Part shown: in pieces, positions 50,785 through 58,023 of the stretch
Layout: every line of letters starts with the position of its first letter
How positions within the stretch are numbered: the first letter of the stretch is position 1
Source: Halorubrum rubrum
Lineage (GTDB): Archaea; Halobacteriota; Halobacteria; Halobacteriales; Haloferacaceae
Assembly (NCBI RefSeq): GCF_024494685.1
Contig: NZ_JANHDM010000003.1
Span: 186,001 to 250,000, forward strand
Length of the DNA stretch: 64,000 nucleotides
Direction: 5' to 3'
The notes under the pieces: generated by a model
Database searches by the model: none
What the model was told of the DNA's origin: nothing
Seen by the model: the letters and a program-made list of their open reading frames with translations, nothing else
Position numbers and translations under genes: made by a program

Positions 50785-52833
50785 TCATGTTCGCCCGCGG
50801 TACCAGACCGCCGCGCCGACGAGCCCGGCGAGGACCAGGAGGCCGAGAACGATCGTGCCGATCGAGGGCCCGCCGCCGTCGTCGACCGGTTCAGACACGT
50901 CGATCGGGTACTGGGTCACGTCGGAGATCCGGTCGTTCCCGCGCTCGTCGTCGTACCGGAAGTCCAGCTCGACCGGGTACGTCCTGACGCCCGCGCTCCC
51001 GGCGGCGGACACCTCGAACCAGATCTCGGTCGACTCGCCGGGCTCGAGCTCGTCGACGAACGCCTCGTCGGTCACGGGCGAGATCGGGTCGTCGGCGTAC
51101 AGCCCGGCGTTGATCGACGAGAGCGTCTCGGGGCGCTGATTAGTGATCTCGAAGGTGATCCGCCGAGTCTCGCCGGCCGGCACGACCGGGTCGTCGGCCT
51201 CGACCGTGAACTCCGGCTCCCGCGGGGCGACCTCGATCCGGGCGGTCGACTCGTCCGTCAGCGTCGCGTCATCGCCCGCGTACTCCACGGTGAATCTAAC
51301 CTGTCGGGGGCCCGGATCGGCCTGGCCGCTCACGTCGGCGTCGAACGAGAAGTCGGTCGAGTCGCCGGGCTCGAGGTCTGGAAGCGCGTACCGGCTCTCG
51401 CCGAGCGTCACGCGCGTGCTCCGCGGTTCGGCCACCAGCACCGCCTCGTCGACGGCCCGCGGCCCGTCGTTCGTGAGCGTCCCGTCTATCGCCCCCGAGT
51501 AGCCGACCTCCAGGGTCGAGTCGACGCCGTCGAGCGCGAACGACTGTCCGGGACCCACCTCGATCCGGGCGGTCGACTCGTCGGTCGCGACGCGGTCACC
51601 GCTCCCGTGTTCGACGGTGAACCGGACCTGCCGCGGGCCGGCGTCGGCCTCCGGGGTCACGTCGGCGTCGAGCGAGAACGCCGACGACTCACCCGGCTCG
51701 AGGTCGGGGAGCGCGTATCGGCTCTCGGAGAACGTCAGGCCGGGGCTCGTCGACTCGGCGACGAGGACGGCGTCGTCGACCGCCAGCGGGCCGTCGTTCT
51801 CGACCGTCCCGGTGACGTCGCCCGAGTGGCCCACGTCCAGGCTGCCGTCGACCCCGTCGACGGCGAACCGCTGTTCGGGCGTCGGCGTCACTCCGACGCG
51901 CGAGGACGGCGAGGTGGTCTCGGCCCCGTCGCCGTCGCGGTACTCGACGTTCGAGCGCAGCACGTAGGTCTCGCCGGCGAAGTCGGGCGCGACGGACGAG
52001 TCGAACGCCACGGTGCGGTTCTCGCCGGGCTCCCAGTCGCCGACGAACACGTCGGGCGGACCGTTCGCGCCCACCGTGACGCCGCTGCCCGAGGCGCTCC
52101 CCGTGACGACCGCGTCGCGGGCGGTCTCGTCGCCGACGTTCCGCAGCGTCGCGTTCACCTCGCCGGTCCCGCCGACCTGCGCGTCCGTGTCGGCGTCGAC
52201 GATCGCGAACCGCGCCCCGTCGTCGACCACGACGGTGACGTCGAGCTCCTCGCTCCGGGAGGAGTCGTAGTTGGTGCTCTGATTCGGAACGATCGTCCGG
52301 GTGTAGTGGTAGTCGACCGTCACGTCGAGTTCGTACTCGCCGTCCGCCGCGTCGTCGGGGACGGCGATCTCGATCGGGACCGAGGTCGGCGTGCCGGTCG
52401 GCACGTCGCCGACGGCGACATCCTCGCTCGTCACCTCGATCGGGTCGTCCTCGTCCTCGGCCTCCGCTTCGAGCGTGAGACTCCGCGCGGTCGTCACGCG
52501 CGGGTCGAGGTCGCTTCCGATGTCCATCTCGCCGGTGTTGAGGAGGTCGACGCTGATCGTCGACTCGCCGCCGGTCGGGACCGTCGGCTGTGGAAGGTAC
52601 GCCTCGAGGTCCGGCTCGCCGCGGACCTGTCCGGCCTGATCGACCGCGTCGTCGCCGGCGGGCTCGACCGCGAGCGCGCTCGCCGTGCTCGACGCGTCCG
52701 ACCCGCCGGAGACCGCCGAGGGCGAGGTCGACGTCGGCTGCGCGGCGACGCCGGCGAAACTCCCGATCGCGGCGACGACGAGCGCGCCCGCGACGACGAC
52801 GGCGACCGCCGTGCGTCCGCTCGGCGGCGTCAC
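50785..52833 (-). CDS. COG1361-type surface protein with tandem Ig-like repeats
   Basis: This 682-residue protein starts with a hydrophobic signal-like segment (about 9-31) and ends in a transmembrane helix (about 655-677) followed by WYRGRT, so most of it is outside the membrane. The body has several Ig/CARDB-like beta domains. Two of them form a near-identical tandem duplication with a 109-residue period (roughly nt 51220-51870). Such proteins are encoded next to MMPL exporters in haloarchaea and may be their periplasmic-side partner. GTG start at 52833 overlaps the stop of a possible small ORF. Confidence 0.85.
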   Translation of the reverse strand: MTPPSGRTAVAVVVAGALVVAAIGSFAGVAAQPTSTSPSAVSGGSDASSTASALAVEPAGDDAVDQAGQVRGEPDLEAYLPQPTVPTGGESTISVDLLNTGEMDIGSDLDPRVTTARSLTLEAEAEDEDDPIEVTSEDVAVGDVPTGTPTSVPIEIAVPDDAADGEYELDVTVDYHYTRTIVPNQSTNYDSSRSEELDVTVVVDDGARFAIVDADTDAQVGGTGEVNATLRNVGDETARDAVVTGSASGSGVTVGANGPPDVFVGDWEPGENRTVAFDSSVAPDFAGETYVLRSNVEYRDGDGAETTSPSSRVGVTPTPEQRFAVDGVDGSLDVGHSGDVTGTVENDGPLAVDDAVLVAESTSPGLTFSESRYALPDLEPGESSAFSLDADVTPEADAGPRQVRFTVEHGSGDRVATDESTARIEVGPGQSFALDGVDSTLEVGYSGAIDGTLTNDGPRAVDEAVLVAEPRSTRVTLGESRYALPDLEPGDSTDFSFDADVSGQADPGPRQVRFTVEYAGDDATLTDESTARIEVAPREPEFTVEADDPVVPAGETRRITFEITNQRPETLSSINAGLYADDPISPVTDEAFVDELEPGESTEIWFEVSAAGSAGVRTYPVELDFRYDDERGNDRISDVTQYPIDVSEPVDDGGGPSIGTIVLGLLVLAGLVGAAVWYRGRT

Positions 52834-53003
52834 CGCTCACCTCCGGCGTCGGAACGCCGGGAAGCGGGTGTTCGGAGGGCAGAGATCGGAACATCGGACG
52901 GGACGCGGGGACGGGACGTGAGAAGGGCGGCGGAGGCGGGAGCCGCGAGCGTGACGTCGCGACTTCGGAGGGACGACCCTCCGAGCGCCGGTGGTCGAGT
53001 CAT
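52830..53003 (-). CDS. Possible leaderless small ORF heading the RND operon
   Basis: ATG 53003 lies 27 bp downstream of a minus-strand TATA-like cttatgt (53027-53033), the usual leaderless spacing. The 57-codon frame ends with TGA overlapping the GTG of the COG1361 gene (GTGA). However, its third codon positions are less GC-rich than in neighbouring genes, and the product (MTRPPALGGSSLR and Ser/Pro/Arg-rich) has no recognisable motif. It could be a real leader peptide or an accident. Confidence 0.35.
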   Translation of the reverse strand: MTRPPALGGSSLRSRDVTLAAPASAALLTSRPRVPSDVPISALRTPASRRSDAGGER

Positions 53004-53026
53004 GGGTTCGCCTCTCACGCCCGCGA

Positions 53027-53033
53027 CATAAGC
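53027..53033 (-). promoter_or_regulatory. TATA-like box for RND operon
   Basis: On the minus strand CTTATGT is 27 bp before ATG 53003 and adjacent to the palindromic operator, consistent with control of the exporter operon by TetR. Confidence 0.6.
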
Positions 53034-53037
53034 GTGT

Positions 53038-53055
53038 TGAATGAACGTTCAATCA
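53038..53055. promoter_or_regulatory. TetR-type palindromic operator
   Basis: An 18-bp imperfect palindrome (16 of 18 positions symmetric) with perfect core TGAACGTTCA (53042-53051). It lies between the two divergent TATA boxes and close to both upstream BRE regions. The sequence resembles TetR-family operators that share the TGAAnnnnTTCA pattern. Confidence 0.75.
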
Positions 53056-53062
53056 GGACCGA

Positions 53063-53068
53063 TATATA
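53063..53068 (+). promoter_or_regulatory. TATA box for tetR
   Basis: TATATA is centred about 25 bp before ATG 53090, which fits a leaderless tetR mRNA. Confidence 0.7.
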
Positions 53069-53089
53069 CCCGTGCCGGGTACACCGCGC

Positions 53090-53755
53090 ATGGACGACCC
53101 GTTCGCGGAGCCGACGGACACCCGAGAGGCCATCCTCGGCGCGGCCTTCCACGCGCTCTGTGAGCACGGGTACGCGGACCTCACGATAAAACGGATCGGC
53201 GAGGCGTTCGAGAAGAGCCCCTCGCTCGTGTACCACCACTACGACGGGAAGGACGAGCTGTTGGTCGACCTCCTCGAGTTCCTGCTCGAGGGGTTCGAGA
53301 CGACCGTCGCGGGCGACGCCTTCGACCTCCCGCCGCGGGCGCGTCTCGACGCGTACGTGGCCGCGATGACCGACCCGAACGGTGTCGACGACGAGCGCGC
53401 CCCCGACGGGCGCTTCCTCGCCGCGATGGTCGAACTCCGCGCGCAGGCGGCGACCGACGAGGCGTACCGCGAACACTTCGACCGGAGCGACCGCGTGTTC
53501 CGGCGGTTCCTCGAGCGGTCGATCCGGGAGGCGGCCGCGGAGGGACGCCCGGACGGCCGAGGGATCGAGGAGGGCACCGCTCCGGGGGGAGCCGACGTCG
53601 ATCCGGCGGCCGTCGCGGAGACGCTCCAGACGCTCTCGATCGGCGCGATGGTGCGGCGGTCGACGACGACCGATCGCGAGTGGACCGGGGCGGTCCGCGA
53701 GGAGGCGAGCCGGTACCTCTCGCGGACGCTCCCCGCGGTGGACCCGGACGCCTAG
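53090..53755 (+). CDS. TetR-family transcriptional regulator
   Basis: The 221-residue repressor has an N-terminal HTH (AILGAAFHALCEHGYADLTIKRIGE, then FEKSPSLVYHHYDGKDEL), classic for TetR. The ligand-binding domain spans about 75-215. It is divergent from the exporter operon and the palindromic operator lies between them, so it probably represses both itself and the exporter until a substrate binds. The TATA distance supports ATG 53090 rather than the in-frame codon at 53072. Confidence 0.9.
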   Translation: MDDPFAEPTDTREAILGAAFHALCEHGYADLTIKRIGEAFEKSPSLVYHHYDGKDELLVDLLEFLLEGFETTVAGDAFDLPPRARLDAYVAAMTDPNGVDDERAPDGRFLAAMVELRAQAATDEAYREHFDRSDRVFRRFLERSIREAAAEGRPDGRGIEEGTAPGGADVDPAAVAETLQTLSIGAMVRRSTTTDREWTGAVREEASRYLSRTLPAVDPDA

Positions 53756-53762
53756 CGGTGGC

Positions 53763-54464
53763 TCACCGTTCGGTGACGCCGTCGGCGTCCATCCGGCTGA
53801 CCTCCTCCTCGAGCCACTCGCGGATCCACTGGACGCGTTTGATCCGCTGGTGGGCGATGCTCTCCGCGGTGTCGGAGACGACGCGGTCGGTGTGGTCGCG
53901 GCCGCGCTCGAGGACCCGGTCGACCATCTTCGCGGCGTCCATGTGAGTGCGAGACTCGTAGCCCATCCGCAACAACATGAGGACGGCCCCGTTCGCGCCG
54001 ACCTTGTCGAGCACGTCGGCCTCGATCAGACATCGGCTCTCCAGGGGAACGTCCGCCAGGTCGCCGGTGTAGGAGTGGTCGACGATCGCCCCGCACACCT
54101 CCTCGATGAAGGACTCGGGATAGTTGCCGCGGCTCTGGAGGTACTCGCGGGCGACGCGCGCGCCGGCCTCGGCGTGGACGTCCTGGTCGACCTCGAGTTT
54201 GGCCACGTCGTGGAACGCCGCCGCCACGCGAACCACGTCGACGTCCGCGCCCTCGGCCTCGGCGATCTCCTCGGCGAGGTCGATCACGTTGAGGACGTGA
54301 TTGAAGCGGTACTCCGCCGAGTGCCAGGGATACCACCGCATCCGGCCGCCGTCCTCCTCGCTCTCGACGCTGGCCGCGAGGTAGTCCCGGACGAACCGTT
54401 TCATCTCCTCGAAGTCCTCGTCGTCCACCTCCGTTTCCTTAATCTCGACGCCCACGGAGACCAC
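53763..54464 (-). CDS. HD-domain phosphohydrolase
   Basis: This 233-residue protein carries a predicted HD metal site: His56 (YRFNHVLNV), His85/Asp86 (AAAFHDVAKL) and a later Asp (EADVLDKVGANG). An ordered series of helices follows. HD-domain proteins of this size in haloarchaea may be nucleotidases or dNTPases. GTG 54464 or GTG 54455 could be the start. It sits between tetR and TFS as a convergent gene. Confidence 0.83.
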   Translation of the reverse strand: MVSVGVEIKETEVDDEDFEEMKRFVRDYLAASVESEEDGGRMRWYPWHSAEYRFNHVLNVIDLAEEIAEAEGADVDVVRVAAAFHDVAKLEVDQDVHAEAGARVAREYLQSRGNYPESFIEEVCGAIVDHSYTGDLADVPLESRCLIEADVLDKVGANGAVLMLLRMGYESRTHMDAAKMVDRVLERGRDHTDRVVSDTAESIAHQRIKRVQWIREWLEEEVSRMDADGVTER

Positions 54465-54536
54465 CCCAGGCGAAAAACTCGTGATTCATTAGCCTAACGG
54501 AGGGGCGTTCCGTTCTTAGTCGTTACGACGAGGGAC

Positions 54537-54866
54537 TCAGTGGTCGTCCTCTCGCCACTTGTGTTCGCACTCGGTACAGACGAAGAATCGTGTCTCGGAC
54601 TCGTCCGCCGACCGGATCTGTTGCATGTACCAGTACGCGCGGTCGTTGCCGCACTCCGGGCAGTGGGCGGTCGTCTCCGGGAGTCCCTTGTCCTCGGCGT
54701 CGCTGACGTCGACGATCTCCGACTCCTCCTGTGACTGCGTCGTCCAGGCGTCCTCCTCGTCCCCGTCCTCGTCGCGGTCGGTCTCGTATCCGCAGGCGTC
54801 ACAGACCCAGTGGTCCTCCCCCTCGCCCGACTTCATCATCGAGCCGCACTCGTCGCAGAACTTCAT
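54537..54866 (-). CDS. tfs: Transcription factor S (TFIIS/RPB9-like)
   Basis: TFS stimulates transcript cleavage by backtracked archaeal RNA polymerase. The 109-residue protein has an N-terminal zinc ribbon (CDECG near 4-8, CDACG near 22-26), an acidic linker, and a C-terminal ribbon (CPECG near 69-73, CTEC near 97-100). The catalytic Asp-Glu acidic pair is Asp88/Glu89 in RSADESET. The ATG 54866 is preferred over an upstream in-frame start at 54890. Confidence 0.92.
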   Translation of the reverse strand: MKFCDECGSMMKSGEGEDHWVCDACGYETDRDEDGDEEDAWTTQSQEESEIVDVSDAEDKGLPETTAHCPECGNDRAYWYMQQIRSADESETRFFVCTECEHKWREDDH

Positions 54867-54959
54867 GCCCGAACCAACGAGGGGCGACACATAAGCGGCG
54901 GGATTCCGCCCGCGGGGTCGGCGGCGGTCGCCCGCTTCCGCGGTCGACGCCGTCGGACC

Positions 54960-55790
54960 TCACGCGACGTGGTCGCCGAGGGCGAACCGGATCCGCTCCT
55001 CCTCGATCCCTTTCGTCTCGCGGCCGGTGACGACGATCTCGCCGATCTCGCCGGTGGAGCCGACGTGCGTCCCCGCGCAAGCCGTCCGATCGTAGGGGCC
55101 GTCGGGATCGTCGGGACCACCGCCGATCTCGACGATCCGCAACTCGGCGATCGAGTCGGGAAGCAGGTCGATCCGCGTCCGGTCCGTGTCGAGGGTCGCC
55201 TCCGCGTCGGCGCGGTCCATGGTGTCGCTGGTGACCGGCCGGTCGTCGTCGACGAGTTCGTTGAGCCGCGCCTCGATCCGGTCGAGGTCGTCGGTCTCGA
55301 ACCGGCCGTACGCCGCGTCGAGGTGGGCGCGGTCGGCGTACAGCCGGTTCCCGGTCGTCCGCGCGTCGAACTCCTCGAGGAGGAGCGCCGAGAGCAGGTG
55401 CTGTGCGGTGTGGTACCGCGCGTGCGCCCGGCGGCGGTCCCAGTCGATCTCGCCGATCACGGCGGTTCCGGGCTCGGGGAGGTCGATCGCCGTCGGGGGA
55501 TCGTCGCCGTCGGCGTCGGCGTCGGCGTTCCCGGCGACGGGTTCGAGCGTGTGGTAGATCGCGTCCGACTTCTCGACGTCGACGACCCGGAAGCGGCGGT
55601 CGGGACCGTCGGCGACGCGGAGGGTCCCGGTGTCGTGCGGCTGGCCGCCGCCGGTCGGGTAGAAGTGGGTTCCGTCGAGGACGACCCGGTCCTCGAGGGT
55701 TCGTTCGACGATCGCCTCGAACCGCCGGACCGTGTCGTCGGCGAGGTAGCGTTGCTCGGTCACGGGATCCGTGAACGGTCGCGTGAACAT
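54960..55790 (-). CDS. alaX: Alanyl-tRNA editing protein AlaX
   Basis: AlaX hydrolyses mischarged Ser- or Gly-tRNA(Ala) in trans. The 276-residue protein has an N-terminal glycine-rich motif FYPTGGGQPHDTG and the editing zinc site His127/His131 (YHTAQH) with Cys238/His242 (CAGTHVG). Its length and N-terminal domain fit AlaX-M type. A low-complexity D-rich stretch lies at 88-98. Confidence 0.92.
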   Translation of the reverse strand: MFTRPFTDPVTEQRYLADDTVRRFEAIVERTLEDRVVLDGTHFYPTGGGQPHDTGTLRVADGPDRRFRVVDVEKSDAIYHTLEPVAGNADADADGDDPPTAIDLPEPGTAVIGEIDWDRRRAHARYHTAQHLLSALLLEEFDARTTGNRLYADRAHLDAAYGRFETDDLDRIEARLNELVDDDRPVTSDTMDRADAEATLDTDRTRIDLLPDSIAELRIVEIGGGPDDPDGPYDRTACAGTHVGSTGEIGEIVVTGRETKGIEEERIRFALGDHVA

Positions 55791-55928
55791 AAACCGATCC
55801 CCCGGTCGCTCGGCTCACGGCCGTATCGCCGTCGGCGTCACGGCGGATCGGTCGCCGCCTCCCGGACCAGGTTTCCGCCGGGGAACGGCCCCGTTCGTTT
55901 ACGTGCGTTCCGGTCGAATGGGGGCGAT

Positions 55929-56441
55929 ATGGACCCGCCGGTCGTCCCCGCCGACCGCCTCGACGGCTGGCGGCGCGTCGACGAGACGACCGACCGCCCG
56001 TTCGCCGCCGGGCCCGTCTCGGTGACCGCGAGCACGGTCCGGTACGAGCGCGCGAACCGCCCGGAGCCGCGTCCCTTCTTCTTCGCGAGCCGCCTCCGGA
56101 TCCGCCCCGAGACGCCGCCGAACGCGGCGCTCACCCGACTCGTCGAGAACCGGGCGAAGGTGGGGTTCCGGGACCGGCTCGCGGAGCGCGACATCGAGGC
56201 GGTCGAGCCCCGCGGCGAGCGGACGCTGGCGGTCGACGACCCCGACGCCACCGAGGCGACGCTCGTCACCTTCCGCGGCCGCTGCGCGCTCGACGGGGAG
56301 ACGGTCTCAGTCGAGGCGCTGCTCGCGGCGTGGGAGGCCGGACCGTACCTGCTCGCGGGCGGAGCGTACCCGCTCGACGCGGACGCGAACGACGCGCGGC
56401 GGGAGCTCCTCGGGCTGGTTCGTGCGGTCCGTCCGGACTGA
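55929..56441 (+). CDS. Haloarchaeal protein of unknown function
   Basis: This 170-residue soluble alpha/beta protein begins MDPPVVPADRLDGWRRVDETTDRPF. A middle segment FFFASRLRIRPETPPNAAL and late EALLAAWEAGPYLLAGGAYPL occur in other haloarchaeal proteins, but I know no function. It contains no signal peptide or membrane segment. It converges with the small DUF4242 gene. Confidence 0.65.
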   Translation: MDPPVVPADRLDGWRRVDETTDRPFAAGPVSVTASTVRYERANRPEPRPFFFASRLRIRPETPPNAALTRLVENRAKVGFRDRLAERDIEAVEPRGERTLAVDDPDATEATLVTFRGRCALDGETVSVEALLAAWEAGPYLLAGGAYPLDADANDARRELLGLVRAVRPD

Positions 56442-56449
56442 CGGCTTTC

Positions 56450-56749
56450 TCACTCGCCGTCGAGAGGGGCACCCCGCCGGTCGATTCGCGTCGCCGGCAG
56501 TCCGGCCCGCTCGGCGTGTTCGCGGACCGCCGCCTCGTCCTCGGCGCGGTAGTGACAGAACGTCCCGGTCACCTCGCCGTCCTCGTCGGTCATGACTTCC
56601 GAGTCGACCCACTCGATGCCGACGCCCTCCTCCCGGAGCTGCTCGAGGGCGTCGCCCGACTCGTCGCCGGCGGCGGCCAGCTCGTCCTCGGTGATCGGCT
56701 CTCCCAGTTCGCGCAGGATCAGGAAGTCCTCCAACGGCTCGTCGGACAT
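56450..56749 (-). CDS. DUF4242 small protein
   Basis: The 99-residue protein matches the DUF4242 fold, a ferredoxin-like family that includes nickel-binding SCO4226. It contains GIEWVDSEVMTDEDGEVTGTFCHYRAEDEAAVREHAERAGLP (only key residues noted: E/H/C in the strand, His near 66). Its start ATG 56749 gives MSDEPLEDFL. The metal-binding state and role are unknown. Confidence 0.75.
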   Translation of the reverse strand: MSDEPLEDFLILRELGEPITEDELAAAGDESGDALEQLREEGVGIEWVDSEVMTDEDGEVTGTFCHYRAEDEAAVREHAERAGLPATRIDRRGAPLDGE

Positions 56750-56895
56750 GATGCGTCGGGACGTTCCCGAAGCGACGAAAATAAACCCACCGGCGGGTCG
56801 GGTGCGGCCGGCGGACCGGGGACGCCGCGGGCCGAGGACGGGCGACGCCGACGGCGAGTCGAGGACCGGCACGGTCGGATCGGCGACGACCGGAC

Positions 56896-57465
56896 TCAAC
56901 ACGGAACCGCGCCGGCGGCCGAGCCGACCGGAGGGCGGTCCTCGCCGTAGGTCGTCTCGTCGATCCCGCCGTCGAACATCGGCAGTCGGAGTTCGTAGGT
57001 GTACAGCAGATCGAACGCCGCGAACGGGTCGATCCCGGTGGCGATCAGTCCGGGGGCGTCCAGCCGGACGCCCGCCGCGAGCGTCACGACCGGGTCGCCC
57101 TCGAGCGTCCCGGCGAGTTCGACGCCGAACTCGTCGCCCGCTCGGGGGTCGGTGAGCACGGAGACGTGAACCAGCGCGTCGATCGTCGCCGGCGGATCGC
57201 CGATCGCCAGCGGGTACCCCTCGCCGGCGAAACACTCGGTCAGCGGCCCGACCTCGCGCTCGGCGGCCCCTTCGGACGAATTCGCGCCCTCTCCCGCGAC
57301 CGGTCCATCGGCCGTGCCGACGGCTCCGACGACCCCGCCGGGGACGACCGCGACCGCGACGAGGCACGCGAGGAGGACGGCCAGGGACGCCCGCGTCGCG
57401 GGAGGGTCCGCCGGTCCCGCGGCGGCGGGTCCGTTCGTGGTCGCTCGGTCGGGATCGGTCCCCAT
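56896..57465 (-). CDS. Predicted secreted haloarchaeal protein
   Basis: This 189-residue protein has a long N-terminal region (1-25), then a hydrophobic signal-like segment (about 26-49), then a D/G/V-rich mature part that may form beta-strands (DALVHVSVLTDPRAGDEFGVEL and VTLAAGVRLDAPGLIAT). No lipobox is seen. Its function is unknown. Upstream is a 146-bp stretch with nothing I can name. Confidence 0.65.
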   Translation of the reverse strand: MGTDPDRATTNGPAAAGPADPPATRASLAVLLACLVAVAVVPGGVVGAVGTADGPVAGEGANSSEGAAEREVGPLTECFAGEGYPLAIGDPPATIDALVHVSVLTDPRAGDEFGVELAGTLEGDPVVTLAAGVRLDAPGLIATGIDPFAAFDLLYTYELRLPMFDGGIDETTYGEDRPPVGSAAGAVPC

Positions 57466-57512
57466 CGACCGCGACTACGACGCCCCGGACATAAACCTCG
57501 CCCGCCCGGTTA

Positions 57513-57947
57513 TCACTCCCGAGATCCGTCGTCCCGAAGCGGCGACTCCTCGTCGAGGAGTTCCTCGGCGATCGGGCGTTCCCCGAGGAGGAGCCCCCGA
57601 ACGAGCAGTTCCGCCGACGCGAGGTTCGTCGCCACCGGCACGTCCTTCACGTCACAGACGCGTAACAGCGCGGAGATGTCCGGCTCGTGCGGCTGCGCGG
57701 TGAGCGGGTCCCGCAGGAAGACCAGCCCGTCTATCGCGCCGTTCGCCACCATCGCCCCGATCTGGAGGTCGCCGCCGAGCGGCCCGGAGGCCTGCCGATT
57801 CACCGGCAGTCCGGTCTCCTCGGCGATCCGCTTCCCGGTGGTGCCCGTCGTGACCAGTTCGTGTTCGCCCAGCACGTCCGCGTGGGTCTCCACGAACGCG
57901 ACCATCTCGTCTTTGAGTTCGTCGTGAGCGATGAGCGCGATGCGCAT
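57513..57947 (-). CDS. mgsA: Methylglyoxal synthase
   Basis: MgsA converts dihydroxyacetone phosphate to methylglyoxal and phosphate. The 144-residue enzyme contains [10 protein letters not shown] at the start, [30 protein letters not shown] with the catalytic Asp, and [14 protein letters not shown] with the catalytic Asp/His. [17 protein letters not shown] is also conserved. This is in line with reports of a methylglyoxal pathway in haloarchaea. It is transcribed alone. Confidence 0.92.
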   Translation of the reverse strand: MRIALIAHDELKDEMVAFVETHADVLGEHELVTTGTTGKRIAEETGLPVNRQASGPLGGDLQIGAMVANGAIDGLVFLRDPLTAQPHEPDISALLRVCDVKDVPVATNLASAELLVRGLLLGERPIAEELLDEESPLRDDGSRE

Positions 57948-58023
57948 GGATCGGCATCGCCGCGGCGGGTCTTAAAAGGTCAGCCGCGGCGACGGGAACC
58001 GAGAGCCGATATCGCCCGTCCGC

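Noticed and set aside
49381-53031. A 1216-codon open frame on the plus strand
   Set aside because: It is antisense to the RND and COG1361 genes, whose protein families are clear; the translated product is low-complexity.
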